Assembly (NCBI GenBank): GCA_032173965.1 | Contig: CM063284.1 | Span: forward strand, 107,001,410 to 107,065,409 | Source: Sitta carolinensis | Taxonomy: Eukaryota; Chordata; Aves; Passeriformes; Sittidae | Reading direction: 5' to 3' | DNA: 64,000 bases | Shown here: piece after piece, positions 15,701 through 27,729 of the stretch | Numbering within the stretch: position 1 is the stretch's first letter | Layout: each line of letters starts with the position of its first letter | Notes under the pieces: model-generated | The model's input: only the letters and a program-made list of their open reading frames with translations | What the model was told of the DNA's origin: nothing | Databases searched by the model: none | Position numbers and translations under genes: made by a program

Positions 15701-18700
15701 GTTAGCCGAAGGATGAAAAAGAAATGAACCTTTAATATAAAGCCTGCACTTTTCCACGTCTAACAGAAAACTATGCACTGCATTCCCTGGTGTCGTACAT
15801 CGTAAAACAAGTCAGCATGTCCTTCACATTATGGGCCCAACAACGCCATGAGGAAGGCAAGAACAAAGTACCCACTGTACAGCACAGAACTGATGCCTAC
15901 TGTTGCCCTTATGTGGTTGGGATATGAGCTTGGACATGGTTAAGACCTCGCAAGATGGATGGGAATGGTTTACACACTGCTCATAGTCAAATGTGTATGA
16001 TGCATGTAGAATTTCTGCATAAGTAAATTGCTTTCCATTTGTAATCTTTATTCAGATAGTGGGAAAATGTAAACATGATTCAATTTCAAATAAATGCATT
16101 TAATATTCAAATAAATGTTTAATATTTACACAGATATTAAATGTTTCAATGCAGGCAGGTAGATTTTAATTGAGGTGCAGCCCATTACCTCAGCAACTAA
16201 CTTGTCAACCAGCTATAAAAGCAAATATAATCAGTCTTCGTGCTGAGCATATACTCACATTTGGGGATCATCTTTGTATTGGCTACCCACATAGTTGGAG
16301 TACCTGCAGAATTACTGAGAAACTTGTACAGCCGGCAGGATGCTCCCGCCTGCACCTCCCCCAGAGCCAGTGCTCTAGATGACCTGGCCCAATTTGTGTT
16401 ACCAACTCGAGGCACAACTTCATTTCATGGAAGGCCCTGACATTTCAATATACACTGTAAACAAGTGGAACCCTTTAAGCAGCCTCTAGACTGTGTGTCC
16501 CATGTTTATGCTTCTTGCTCTTCAATAAAAACAAAACTAGAGCAGTACAAGCAAATGTTCACTGGCTGACTTACGTGCAGCTGTTAAGTCAGTAACCACC
16601 AGGGGCCCTCTTATATTGTCTGATCAACACTACAGCCATTACCAAGCACCAATTTGTAACAGTTTATACGTAACTCTTTCTCTCTTATTCACCCTCGAGA
16701 TTGTCCAGAAGGGTCCTTGTGTCTTCTACTCTGAATAAATCTATAGGCAAAGGTCCTAGGATGATGATGTCCTCCTGGTAAATCATCACGAGGCTGGGCC
16801 AATGATCAAAAATGTATGCTAAAAAGTCATGTAAAATCTGCCCTCCATGCACAACACAGGAATGAAATGGCCTGCAGGCCCTGTATTTTTTTTAGGTCTG
16901 AAACATGCACAGCTCCCACATTCAATGTGTTTTCTTTGTAATTTCTTTTACCAAGCAAACCATGCCCCTAAACCAATTTCTCCTTCTTCATATTGCTTTC
17001 ACTCTTCCCTGAGCTAATTCTGCAGCACACATTTATAAGCCAGAGATCTGAGGAATAAGGAAGCAATGCCATGGATGACAGCTAACCCCTTGGCTACATC
17101 TCACATGAAAAACAGGGAAAGGACAAAAACCACTATACAACACTGTAATTTCCAGAGTGTACAGCCATCCATGCTTCCTAGCTAATAGTGCTGTGCTTAC
17201 CTGCAACTCTTAAATGCTACTGGTCAAACACCTACACACCCATCAGCCTCTGTGCCACTTCAGACAACCTCATTCCTGCTCAAAATTTGGTCTTAGGGTC
17301 TACTGTGGCAAGTATGTGAATGACATGTACCTTCACATGCTAAAGAACAAATAACGGCTCTTCCAAGCCTGGAAGCCGAAATGGAACAGTACCTGAAGTC
17401 TACAGCACCCCTGATGTACTAATACTTCTGCTATTTTCAATTCCCTGAACATTATCACAACCCCTCAAATGAGAAACATGGTCCACCACGGTGTTAAATT
17501 TGGAAGCTGACATGAAAAGCATGGGAATATAGTGATAAAGGAGGAGACAGTAAAGGCAAAGCATACAGCTGGAATTTGCAGCAGGAAGAATACAGTTAGA
17601 ACTTACAGCTGGGACAACAACCTGTCATAGAAAAATGTTTTTTGTTGCAGTCCTAACTAATGATTCAATCGTGGTGGGACACGACGGAAAGACAGAAGTA
17701 CACCCGTGTTTCTCCTGGACTGTTCAGGGTAAGTTGCCACATGTTAGAAAACAGTAGGGCAGGGGAAGGAAACACTCTCCTTCCTCACTCACCTTATAGG
17801 CACTGTTATCCTGCACACCTTCCCTCTTGTGCCACATACTACTGCTCATGTAGATGCCTGCATGCCTGTGTTTATCCTTAATACCATTTTTAACCAAAAT
17901 CATGATGTTAGCTGAAGAAACTCAAAACATCAGGCTGCACCCAAGCAATGTCTTTCCCCTTGCTTTTTTTTTCAGATCAGAATGATTTTTAGGCAAGACT
18001 CTACCCATGCCAAGGAAAGGTGGTAGACAAGATCCTAGCAACAAACCTAAACTCTAGTGTCACCAACAGCTGTAGCATCTCAAGGGGAAGGTAGGGACCA
18101 GGCTATGACACTGCCTTGAAGGATACTGGCCTTCAGCAGCAGGAAGAGGATGGGATCTGCACTGTGCTGCTGAGGCCAGGCCATGGTGACTCCCAGCAGG
18201 GTAGGAAAGCAATGCTTCCTTGGTAAGCAGCTTTATTTAACTAGCAGGAAATAAATCCTACAGACTTCTGCAGTGTACTGCTAAAGCTACAGCAAAGGGT
18301 GCTGACTGATGGAGCGACAAAGAGCTGGGATCCACCTCCTCAATTAAAGCAAAAGTTCATCTCTCCAGGGACAGATTTTGAAATTAGATCTGCTTAAGGG
18401 AAAGCCAGTCTACTGCATCTTTCATTCCACTGTATTTTTGTCTGAAGCAAGGGATGCATTTCACTTCACCAACTGTTCACTTTTTTGCTTGGTTGCACTC
18501 ACTTTGGCTGCTTGTAAGTGAACTCTTCTTAACACATGTGCCTTGTATGTTCTATTAAAGTCACAAATTGTCTGGCTTCAGTGAGGCTGGATGAAAATAA
18601 AAGAAGGGCAACTGGCAGGGTCTATTTCTTAATAAGTGTCATGTATTCAGCTCAAGTAAGAACGATTTAAAATACAGCAAGTACATCAAACAACAGCATT

Positions 18701-19214
18701 TTCTGGGCAACTGGCTACCAGGAGAGAGTCCTGGAATTCTACAACAGTGTTATTCACCAACTGATGGGACATGCATAATTTGCTACTCCCTGTCTGTAAC
18801 TGCACCAGAAAAATGTATTAAAATTCGTTCAGAAAAAAAGTCTGTGTTGCATCACATAGTTACACACATTACAGGGTAACACTCTATCACTGCAATAAAA
18901 TCCCATGTGATGGAGCTTATTTTGGAAACAACTTTACCATGGGATATAAAAAGAAATTTAAACCAGTAGGAATAAGCTGAGTGGTATGAGTTATTTGTAG
19001 ACATATGATCCAGTTCAACATTTACCTTTTCAAATAGTACTTAGTGAGCACTGATTAAAAACTTGGAGACTGATCCTTCAAATGCTGGCATAACTAGCTC
19101 AGGACAGCAGGACTCTCATCTTTCTAGACTCCTGCCTAGGCTTTTTGTGGGACTAAATTCTGTTGAAGTGCAAGGTTAAGCCTTCCATCCTCTCACTACT
19201 CAGTGAGATACAGA

Positions 19215-19330
19215 TTATTATCTGAATTTTACAGAAAAAGAAACCATACCTGAAAGCTGCATCCCAAATAGAGAATGAAAACTCTCTTACTAAATTAAAG
19301 TGGTGGAAGAATCAGACCCTGCTTCATCTG
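19215..19330 (-). repeat. Possible MIR-like fragment (antisense)
   Basis: Reads like the reverse complement of the MIR 3' half: TATTATCTGAATTTTACAGA, a diverged 'aagaaacc..acctga' segment, then GTGGTGGAAGAATCAGACC. Weak. Confidence 0.35.
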
Positions 19331-20499
19331 CTAACCATTATGAATGTAGTATTGGAATTAAGGTTGGAATTGAATTTTTCTCTGTTCTCTTCTGTTAGCT
19401 AAGAGCCTATTTCCAGAAAAAAACTTTTGGACCAAACCTTCTTTAGTAAAGTCAAATTGCAATTTGAATGGCTCAGAGGTTGCCTGAGCTAAGTAGATAT
19501 TAGTGATTAAATCAAACTGTAGAGGGAAAAAATAATAAAAGTGTCACATTTGTATTCAGAAGAACTAAGCACAGTAAAAATATAAGTAAAAACTTTTTGC
19601 TTTTTTATTAATTCAATTTAAAAAAAATAATTCAATTTCAGTATTTTTGTTCACTGTGTTGGCTACAGTTTTGTTTTCTTGTTCTTGCTTTCTGATTGGA
19701 GAACCAGCTTTCTCTGTTATTTGTTGCTACATGCCTACTAGTAGTGCCCACTCATCTGGGTCTTCTGGAAGACACTAGTCAAAGTACAGGTATATCTACC
19801 TTTAAGTTTTGCACAAAGAAACCACGAATTTTTAAGCTAGGGGAGGATATTTCATGCTGCATAAACTAAATGCAAGCTGTTCTAAATTTAGTGGTACTGG
19901 GAAAACACCTCACATGGAGACAATCAAAGTGCCAATATTAATTCTACACTACAGTGGACCAGCAGTAGAAATTATGTTTCATATACAAGTCTCATCAGGT
20001 ATTTCTTTTGTTCTGAGTATATAAAAAGGGTCAGAGCTGCTTTCTTTCTTTTGGCATGAAGCTATTAGATGTCTGGAAGATAAAGTCTCTAAATGATGAA
20101 ATGCTGTTTATCTACAAAGAATTGCCTGCTTATTCTTAAAAGACAGGGAGGAAAAAAGAAAAATGGAAAAAAGAATAGGATAGGACAGGGCTTTCCTGCT
20201 GTATTGGATATTTGACCCAAGAGCATGAGGAAATAAAAAGTTCTTTTCATATTTCCTAAAACATTAGATTGTATTGATATTTTGTTTTCCAAATCTTAAT
20301 GCTATTATATCAGTCAAATATTATTTGGCATCTTTTTACATAGGTGAGGAACACTTGGGAATGAGCAGCAACTGCTGTGATTTTGATCCAGCTCTTCAAC
20401 TCATTTAGGCGTGTATCAACTTTCTGCTTTCTTTTCCCCTAACCTCCATTTCCTCATCCCCAGCCCTCAAAAAAAACAGGGAGGAAGAAGAGCTTCAGG

Positions 20500-21060
20500 C
20501 TGTGAAGGCCCTCAGGTCTATGCTGATAACTGGGCATTTAATTAGATTATTTTCACATGAGCAAACTGCTTTGCCTGTGAGTGGACATCTCCTTGTACAG
20601 CAATGTATTGATATAATAAAGCTCAATTTAATATAAAGAATTATTTATATTGCTCATCTGATTTAGTTTGCCATTTTATTTAGAAAAGCATGAGAAAGCA
20701 AATTTTAATTTGAGCTAAGCTTTCCCCATGTCTTTCTTTGACTGCTATAAATCAAGCAAGCAGCTTTGGGTCCACATATAAAAAAAGGACCAGACTTCAT
20801 TCTAAACCTGCTCCACTCTACTTCCCATGTTCTCGGCTGGTACAAAGACTTCACACTGATCTGAACAAACAGCTTTTGGAATTTTTATATTATATCGAAA
20901 GTTCTTCTTTGTGGATAAGAGAATAATGAGGGCCAATTAGTTATTCTTTCTCAATCTGTTACATATTTGGGGGTTGACTTTATTTTCCCAATAAATTAAG
21001 TCAATGCCGCTGTTAACAGATTTATTCCAACCCTTGATTAAACCTAATTCCTCACTGAAG
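20500..21060. promoter_or_regulatory. Candidate conserved non-coding element
   Basis: Unique AT-rich sequence dense in TAAT/ATTA cores: GGCATTTAATTAGATTATTT at about 20534, TTTAATATAAAG near 20630, and CAATAAATTAAGTCAATGCC near 20990. There is no TE signature and no plausible open frame. Function is inferred from composition and from being in this gene's intron only. Confidence 0.28.
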
Positions 21061-24000
21061 CAAAGACACCATTTCCCACCACGCTAGCCATTGAGGAGTG
21101 GTGCCTAAGAACACAGCCCCTCCTCCAGTGAACTCTGATGTAACAGAATGGCAAAGTTCTGAACTTCAAATAATAATGGAAAAAGAGGAAAAATAGCAGA
21201 GTAGAAGAAACAGAGAAGCGTTGGATAAAAGAGATGTATCAGACAGATAAAGATTGGTTGGGGAAGGAGAACAGATGTAGTAGCAACAATAAACAAAAAA
21301 AAAGGAGGTAGACCTAAAAGGCAAACAGAGCAGAAGTGGTGAGCAGAAGCAGGACAAGGGCATGAAACCTGTGTGAAAAGGCACAGCAAAGTCTCAATTT
21401 AACCCTCACTTGAAGTTCACTGAAGAAATGAAGAGTAGCATACTCAGGCAGAGCTTGGTTAATTTAGTGCAGCTCTTGTGGCAATAATGATAGACGTATT
21501 TTTACACCCAAATGTCTCAAGCCAACAAAGTTACCACTATATCATTAATAACAATAGACAATTAAAAAGAACAGCAGGTTACAAACATCAAACTAGGGAA
21601 AAGAAATACAGGACCATTATGAGAAAAATAAAAGTATAGGCTGTCAGGTCAGTATATAGCCTCTCCAGATAAAAGTTATAGAGCTGGAGAAAAATGTGTC
21701 CTGACATTAAATGACTATGAGGTGATTAACATCAGTGAGAAAACAAAATACACTTGTAAAGCTCTGAGGAAATCTGAAATGTGATATGAAAAACATGCCT
21801 GTAACAGCAAGAGATAGGTGGCTGACCACTGTAAGGCATTAGCCTTTTACTAAGACGTACTCTAAAAAATAACTGACAAGACTGCATTTGCTGGCTGAAA
21901 TATTCGTCAAAAGGCCCACTGAGTTTTCACTGTAGTTCATTTAAACAAGAAGAGGTAGGAAAAAACAGAGGAACTCAGGAAGAAAAGGAGGAAGACCCAG
22001 TCCACCCCCATATGTAGTGCTGTGTGTACATGCACAAGGTGCCTTGCAGTCACTGAAACCAAATTGGTTTAAGCCACGTGCTGCAGAATGGGTGAAAAAC
22101 CATGAGATTTAACTGAATGTTTGGCTGGAAGTCTGCACTGGGCAGTTTCCCCTCAGAGGGTTTCTCTGTAACGAGGAAAGTGAGTATTTCAATTTTTTTT
22201 TTTAAATGAAGACTGAGATTTTGATGCAGTGCTGTCATTTCAGGGGCTCATGCTGAAGAAGTACTGAACATTGTGAGACTTGTGATCAAATTGTGAAACT
22301 GTGAAACCTAATTTACCCAAATGAAATGGGGGACACAAAATTAATTCAGATAAATGAGGATTTTGAATAAGCAAGGGACTATTTAGTGCTTTTAACACAC
22401 ATCCTGGGACATAACCTCATTACAGATCAGGAGTGTTGTGCTGTGAGTTTGTGTCAGAGTGGAAGTGTCACTGACACAACAAATAAAACCAAAAATATCC
22501 TACTCCCTGATCGCTTATTTTGTGTTTCCATACACATGCTACATGAGCCTGAAGAATAATTAACACTGCTGAGAAGAAGCAGCAACAGTGGATGAGTCTC
22601 ACTACAGCAGACCTCTCATCATAGCAGAAATACAAATGTACCAGTTATCGTAACTGTGTTATATTAAGTAGACCTTTGCCCCACATTATTGTAAGTTAGA
22701 GGAGGGAAAAGGGAAAAGGAAGATGATATCAGCATTCTTGATGATATTTTATTTATCCGCACATACTGTTGACACAGTTGAAGAATAAGCAGAAGAATGG
22801 AAGGAGACACACAAAACACTTGCAGACACAGATTTTTTTTTTACATTTCATCAGGGACAAAAAGACTGTCAGTGAAGACAGCCATCCCTTTTACAGAGCA
22901 ACCTCGGACATTAAAGCTCACAAAAAAGGAAAAAAAATTGAAAGCATTTCTACAGCTGTCTTGTAAAGATGTTTATAAAGGTTATAAAGTTGTTGTGGAC
23001 AATTTGTTGTGGGTAAGTTTTTAATTTCTTAACTTTATGAAACGATTTGACCAAGCACATTCATTTAAGCTATCATTTAAATATTGTATACCCTGAATTT
23101 TGCAATAAAGACCAGCTCCACAGGATTTTTATTCCATCATCAATCTCTTAATGATATTAAGAAATAAAAGCATTTTTTAACAGAATGGTGCTGGATAGCT
23201 GGATATGCATTTAACTTGCATTGTCTTTTTTTTTTTTTTAAAAAAGCTGGGGGCCATTATTTGGAAACCCTGATGCTGTTTAAAACAAAGCATCTTCATC
23301 AGAAACCTCACAGGCAGCAAGTTTCTCTACTTACTTGGCATGTTATTCTTACTTGTCAGTCTTTCTCCAAACAAAGTGGGGAAAACAAGCATATGAGATG
23401 CAAAGATGTAAAACAGATAGAATATATCCCCCAGCCTCTTCAATCGCTTCCTTCACCTCACTCAAGAAGCAATTTTAAATGTATTAAACCTGAAGGTGAG
23501 CAGAGGGATTTAACACTAGGCAGGATTTGAACAACAGAAAATAAGGTCAAGGAGAAGTATTACCCCTTAGTCGTATTTGGAAAAACAGGGGCATTTTAGA
23601 AGTAAAAACCAAAAAAAGCCAGGGCAAACTCTCTTGCTGGGCTCTGCATCACTCTGACCAGCAAGAGCCCACTGTTAAATTTTGAAATTCATTTTGCTAG
23701 GTGAAGCATGCAGATTTTGATCCCGTGGCACTTTCACAAATAAGCAACATATCTTGTTGATGTTCATTTCTGTTTGATTGCTGGACTTGATAAATGACAA
23801 GGCAGCAGAGAAGAAGAAAAATTGCTGTGTTAAATCCTTGAAAATTATACAGCAGAAAAGGTGGGCAGCCTCTGTAGTTCAGCTGGGCACCAGAAGCCAA
23901 AGATCAAAACTGGAAATAATAGTTGACAAGAATACCTGCAGAGCAGCAAGGAAACTGAGGTGGGGCAACTGAACTGAAAGCCATATCTGTGAGCCATCTA

Positions 24001-25217
24001 TCCACCTCCTTGTCTTTCCTACATTTTATCTATGTGACAGACACACCCTTTCTCTTCCCCCACCCTAAAAAGATTAAAAGACAACAAGGTGGGTATAAGG
24101 AGAAAAAAAAAAAATTGAAATTGAGTTATAGCAAACAGAAAGTTGGCTGATATACCAAAATACCAGCATTTCTCAGGAAAGAAACCACTCTGAAGGTCTC
24201 AGTAAAAAAGTAGCAGGGAAGGTCCAAATTAAAGTGTTTCTTTGCCCTTAATTCACTCTGTCAGTAAGATATTACCTCATGTATAGTACATTATCTTTGA
24301 ATGACACATTCTGTGCCCTCTGTGCCTGAATCAAAACTCTGTCATATCATGGCAAGCCAAATATGCCTGCCAAACAACAGGTATCACTGTTGATTCTGTA
24401 AGAGGCCCTCATGAAAGAAGTGCAATGTTGCATGGCCAAAGTTGTAGTGATATCTCTTCCCAGCAGTGCAAAACAAATCAGTGTTGGAAGAGAAGAGTTT
24501 GCCTACAATCCTGAATGTGTGTTTGCCTTTGCGCTAGAGAAACAGCAGAGAGCTAGCTAAAACTGCTAATAACACTGCAATAGTTTCAAGCATGGAGGAA
24601 ATATGATACAACTCTTACAGGGTTCATTCAACAAGGAACAAATGTCCCTCCTTAGGTCATTTTACCTCTGATAATAAGAAGAGTGCACATGGAGGGTTGA
24701 CTGACTTCAGCCAAGTGTACACCAATGAAGTACAAAACCTTCCATGTTCAGTAAAATTCACATTTTGCAGGGTGCTTTTTAAGATGTCACATGAATGATA
24801 CATGCAAAACCAGCTTGATTTCTCAAACCTAGTGACTGCCATTGGAGGCTGGGTGTCCATCTGCATTCACACACCTTTCAAAAGGACAATCCACCTCTCT
24901 TCAGTGGCTCTACAGAAGCAGTGCCCTTTTTTCCCCTCTGCTCCCTGCCCATGCATGTCATTCCCCCAAGCCCCCTCAATGCTTTCACCCAAATATAAAT
25001 AAAAAGGAAAATCTGCTTCATTACATTTGCTAGCATTAATCGATGTTTAAAAAAGTCTGTTAAAAATAAAGCCCAGCAGTGACATTTTTCTTTGCTAAAG
25101 CACGATAGCAGCACATTACAAACATTACAAAAAGGTCCCCTGGTAGGATTGTGAAGTTCCACTCTGGCAGTAAAATGCATCTACTGTATGTTCCCTGATT
25201 TTTTAATTTTTTAATTT

Positions 25218-25220
<3 letters not shown>

Positions 25221-25260
<40 letters not shown>
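25221..25260 (+). repeat. (TA)20 microsatellite
   Basis: Twenty uninterrupted TA units, flanked on the left by a T/A-rich TTTTTTAATTTTAT stretch and on the right by nine T residues. Confidence 0.97.
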
Positions 25261-25271
<11 letters not shown>

Positions 25272-27112
25272 TGCAGGGTAGGTCACAAATGGAGATAAAA
25301 CTCCCTGTCTCAGCAGCGGGGTGGCAATACTGGATGAGAGAACTGGGTGGACACAGTGTATTTTTAGCATTTGTTTTACCCTGCTCAAATAAGTGACCCT
25401 GCTTACTGGTGCCAATGACGCTCACAGCTATTCAATCCCAGCCTGACATTTTCCTTATGGCTGCACCTCTTTGCATGAGTTGGGTGGTTTTGAACGATGC
25501 AATACTTCATGCCCAGAGGTCCTTTTGACATTTTAGAACAATGCCCTCATCAGGCTGCTGGTCTCCTGAGGTACAACCGGAGCAGCAGAAAAACTAAGGA
25601 ACCACAGAACCCAGCCCACTCGCCCATTCTCCAAGAAATCTCTCCCTATGCCAGCTGACATACTGGTTTCTGGGAAAACAGTCTCAAGCCAAGTAAAAGA
25701 CTGCATTGCCTTCAGGGAAGGTGAGTACAGATGCTAAATTAGGCCTGGCAGGGTTGCAAAAGTGGGGAGAAATAGAAACAAAGGGGTCAATTGTTTTCAT
25801 GTCTCTGGTGTTGCATACCAGGATAAATATAGCCTCTCTTCTCTTGTCTCTGTACTCAGGGCTTTGTAAAATGGCCTGAGAATCTGCAGAATCAGGCCCC
25901 TAATCCTGCTGCTTGCATAAGCTTTGCAAAAACCTTAATGTCCAGTCCCTCGAATCTTCTTAAAAATGTACTTTTCTAGACCATCTGAAGATGTCTAAGA
26001 GCAAAGGAGTTGTGGGCAAGTAAGCGTTTCTCTGCTTGTAACCTGTCTGAACTTGAAGAAATGAGAACAGCTGAATATACTGTCACCTGGCCTTTTATCC
26101 ATTCCCCACAGCTCGCACTATATTCCAGGCAGGTGGCCCTAGCCCAGAGAACCTCACTGTGTGAGGACAAGCAGCCAGAAAAGAATGTGACTGGGAATAC
26201 TGAATAAGGCACATATATTTGTGCCTTTTTTTCTGAAACAAATAGTCACTCCAGGCAAGCATGGCAGAACTTAGATGTTGAAGAGGACACAAAACTGGAC
26301 AAGGTAGAGCTGTGCAGGGGTCCTGACTGCATTTCTTCAAAGCACAAGAGCCCTGTGACAAAAGATAATGGGACGTTGGCTCTGACTCCAGAAATAGGTG
26401 TTCAAAGCTGTGAGCTTTAGAAGAGCAAAGAGGTAGGGATAAAGGAATCTCAACAAGAGAGCATAAGCAGGGTTAGATAGAAATCTTTGAAAATGATCAC
26501 AGGATGCTTATACTTCATAAACGGGTAAAAGTAACACAAATAAATGTAAGTAAACCACATTAAATTAGTATCCAAAACCAGCTTGGTGGCTGCAGTTGTC
26601 TAGTCTGAGGAAAACCAGCATGGTTAAAGTGAAATATAACTTGGCTTCTAATAAGAGTACTAGCTGTAGAGGTGGGAAGAAATTGAGAGATCTTTGAGAT
26701 GATGAGAAGGAAAAAGCAGTGGGATTTAGAGACGGGAATGGGTGGATTAACAGAGCAAAAAGGAGCCAAAAATAACAGGGTAGGAATATTGAGAGAGAAC
26801 ATTACTGACAGGTGTCTGCTAGTTATAATTATATCTCTTCTAATGCCAGTGTTATATTAGACTCTATCTTAACACATATTATTTCTGTCTTTGAAGCTCC
26901 TAATCAAAAGAGAAGAAGAAATACTTTCTTTTACAGGACTTAACAATCAAGAAGTGAATGAAGTACGCTACAGAGAGAGAAGCTGTAAAAATGGCAATTT
27001 GTATACATGTGCATTAATAAAAGGCATGCATATGGATTTCAAATTGCATATAGAAATGATGCTTGAAGTGCTATTAAGCAGGATTACTCTGAAACTGTAG
27101 CCGGAGCAAGTC

Positions 27113-27117
27113 TCTAA
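27113..27117 (+). repeat. Target-site duplication, left copy (TCTAA)
   Basis: Abuts the TG at 27118; identical to the copy at 27725-27729. Confidence 0.88.
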
Positions 27118-27724
27118 TGAAATAAAACAAGGCAGGAGACTTTGCTCCTGTTTAATGCCTTTATTTAAGGATCAGCTCAGAGTGGGGGTTCGACGGGTCG
27201 TGCTCAACGCTGCCGCTGCTTCCAGGGGTGACTCAGAGAAGAAGGCATACAGCTTTGCCCACTGGTATGTGGGCAGAGCCGGGGCTTCTATCCTTGCAGC
27301 AGTTGCCATGAAGACGCTTCTCAGGCTGAGGTCGGGGGTCCTCCTTCCAGCTAATGTCTTACATCGTTAAGGTGAGGAGCCAAAAAGGTCCAGGAGGACA
27401 ACTATCCCTCACTCCCGACCCATAGAGTTGATTCAAATCGTTTTATTTCGTGCTGGCTCGTAGTTCTAGGGGTCTTCTTCTAGTTAGTTCGTGCAACGTT
27501 TTCTCTTATTTGCATACAAGCTCCCGTGGTGCCACCCTCCTCCTGATGGCCCCAGGCACCATCCCCGAGGATGAAGCACTAGAGGAGACACTCGGCGAAT
27601 AACAACAGAATAATTAAAAGGTACTTAAAACTTTAACTTAACGTAATCACAACTTTAACATTTTGTCTAACATATTAACTTTATAACTTTTGAACCAAGT
27701 TATTTCTGGGATTTATTCCCAACA
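27118..27724 (-). mobile_element. Solo LTR of an endogenous retrovirus
   Basis: Seen: a 607-bp block starts TG and ends CA on both strands, and is flanked on both sides by the 5-bp direct repeat TCTAA. On the minus strand it opens TGTTGGGAATAAATCCCAG, has an octamer ATGCAAAT, and has an AAATAAA poly(A) signal about 50 bp before its 3' end, which sets the orientation. It is more GC-rich and CpG-bearing than its surroundings (GGTTCGACGGGTCGTGC). No gag, pol or env sequence adjoins it, so it is a solo LTR left by recombination between two LTRs. A 5-bp duplication is common for ERVL- and ERV1-type elements; the family is not determined. It lies in the ZNF521 intron in the sense orientation of the gene. 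Confidence 0.9.
27508..27515 (-). promoter_or_regulatory. Octamer motif in the LTR
   Basis: ATGCAAAT on the minus strand, a perfect POU/octamer site, within the LTR's probable promoter half. Activity is inferred only. Confidence 0.5.
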
Positions 27725-27729
27725 TCTAA
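27725..27729 (+). repeat. Target-site duplication, right copy (TCTAA)
   Basis: Abuts the CA at 27723-27724; identical to the left copy. Confidence 0.88.

Noticed and set aside
16240..16440. Possible third LINE RT relic (a frame reading LYWLPT after an EHI-like word)
   Set aside because: Only a six-residue match to the LINE block, and the following FKVL block is absent.
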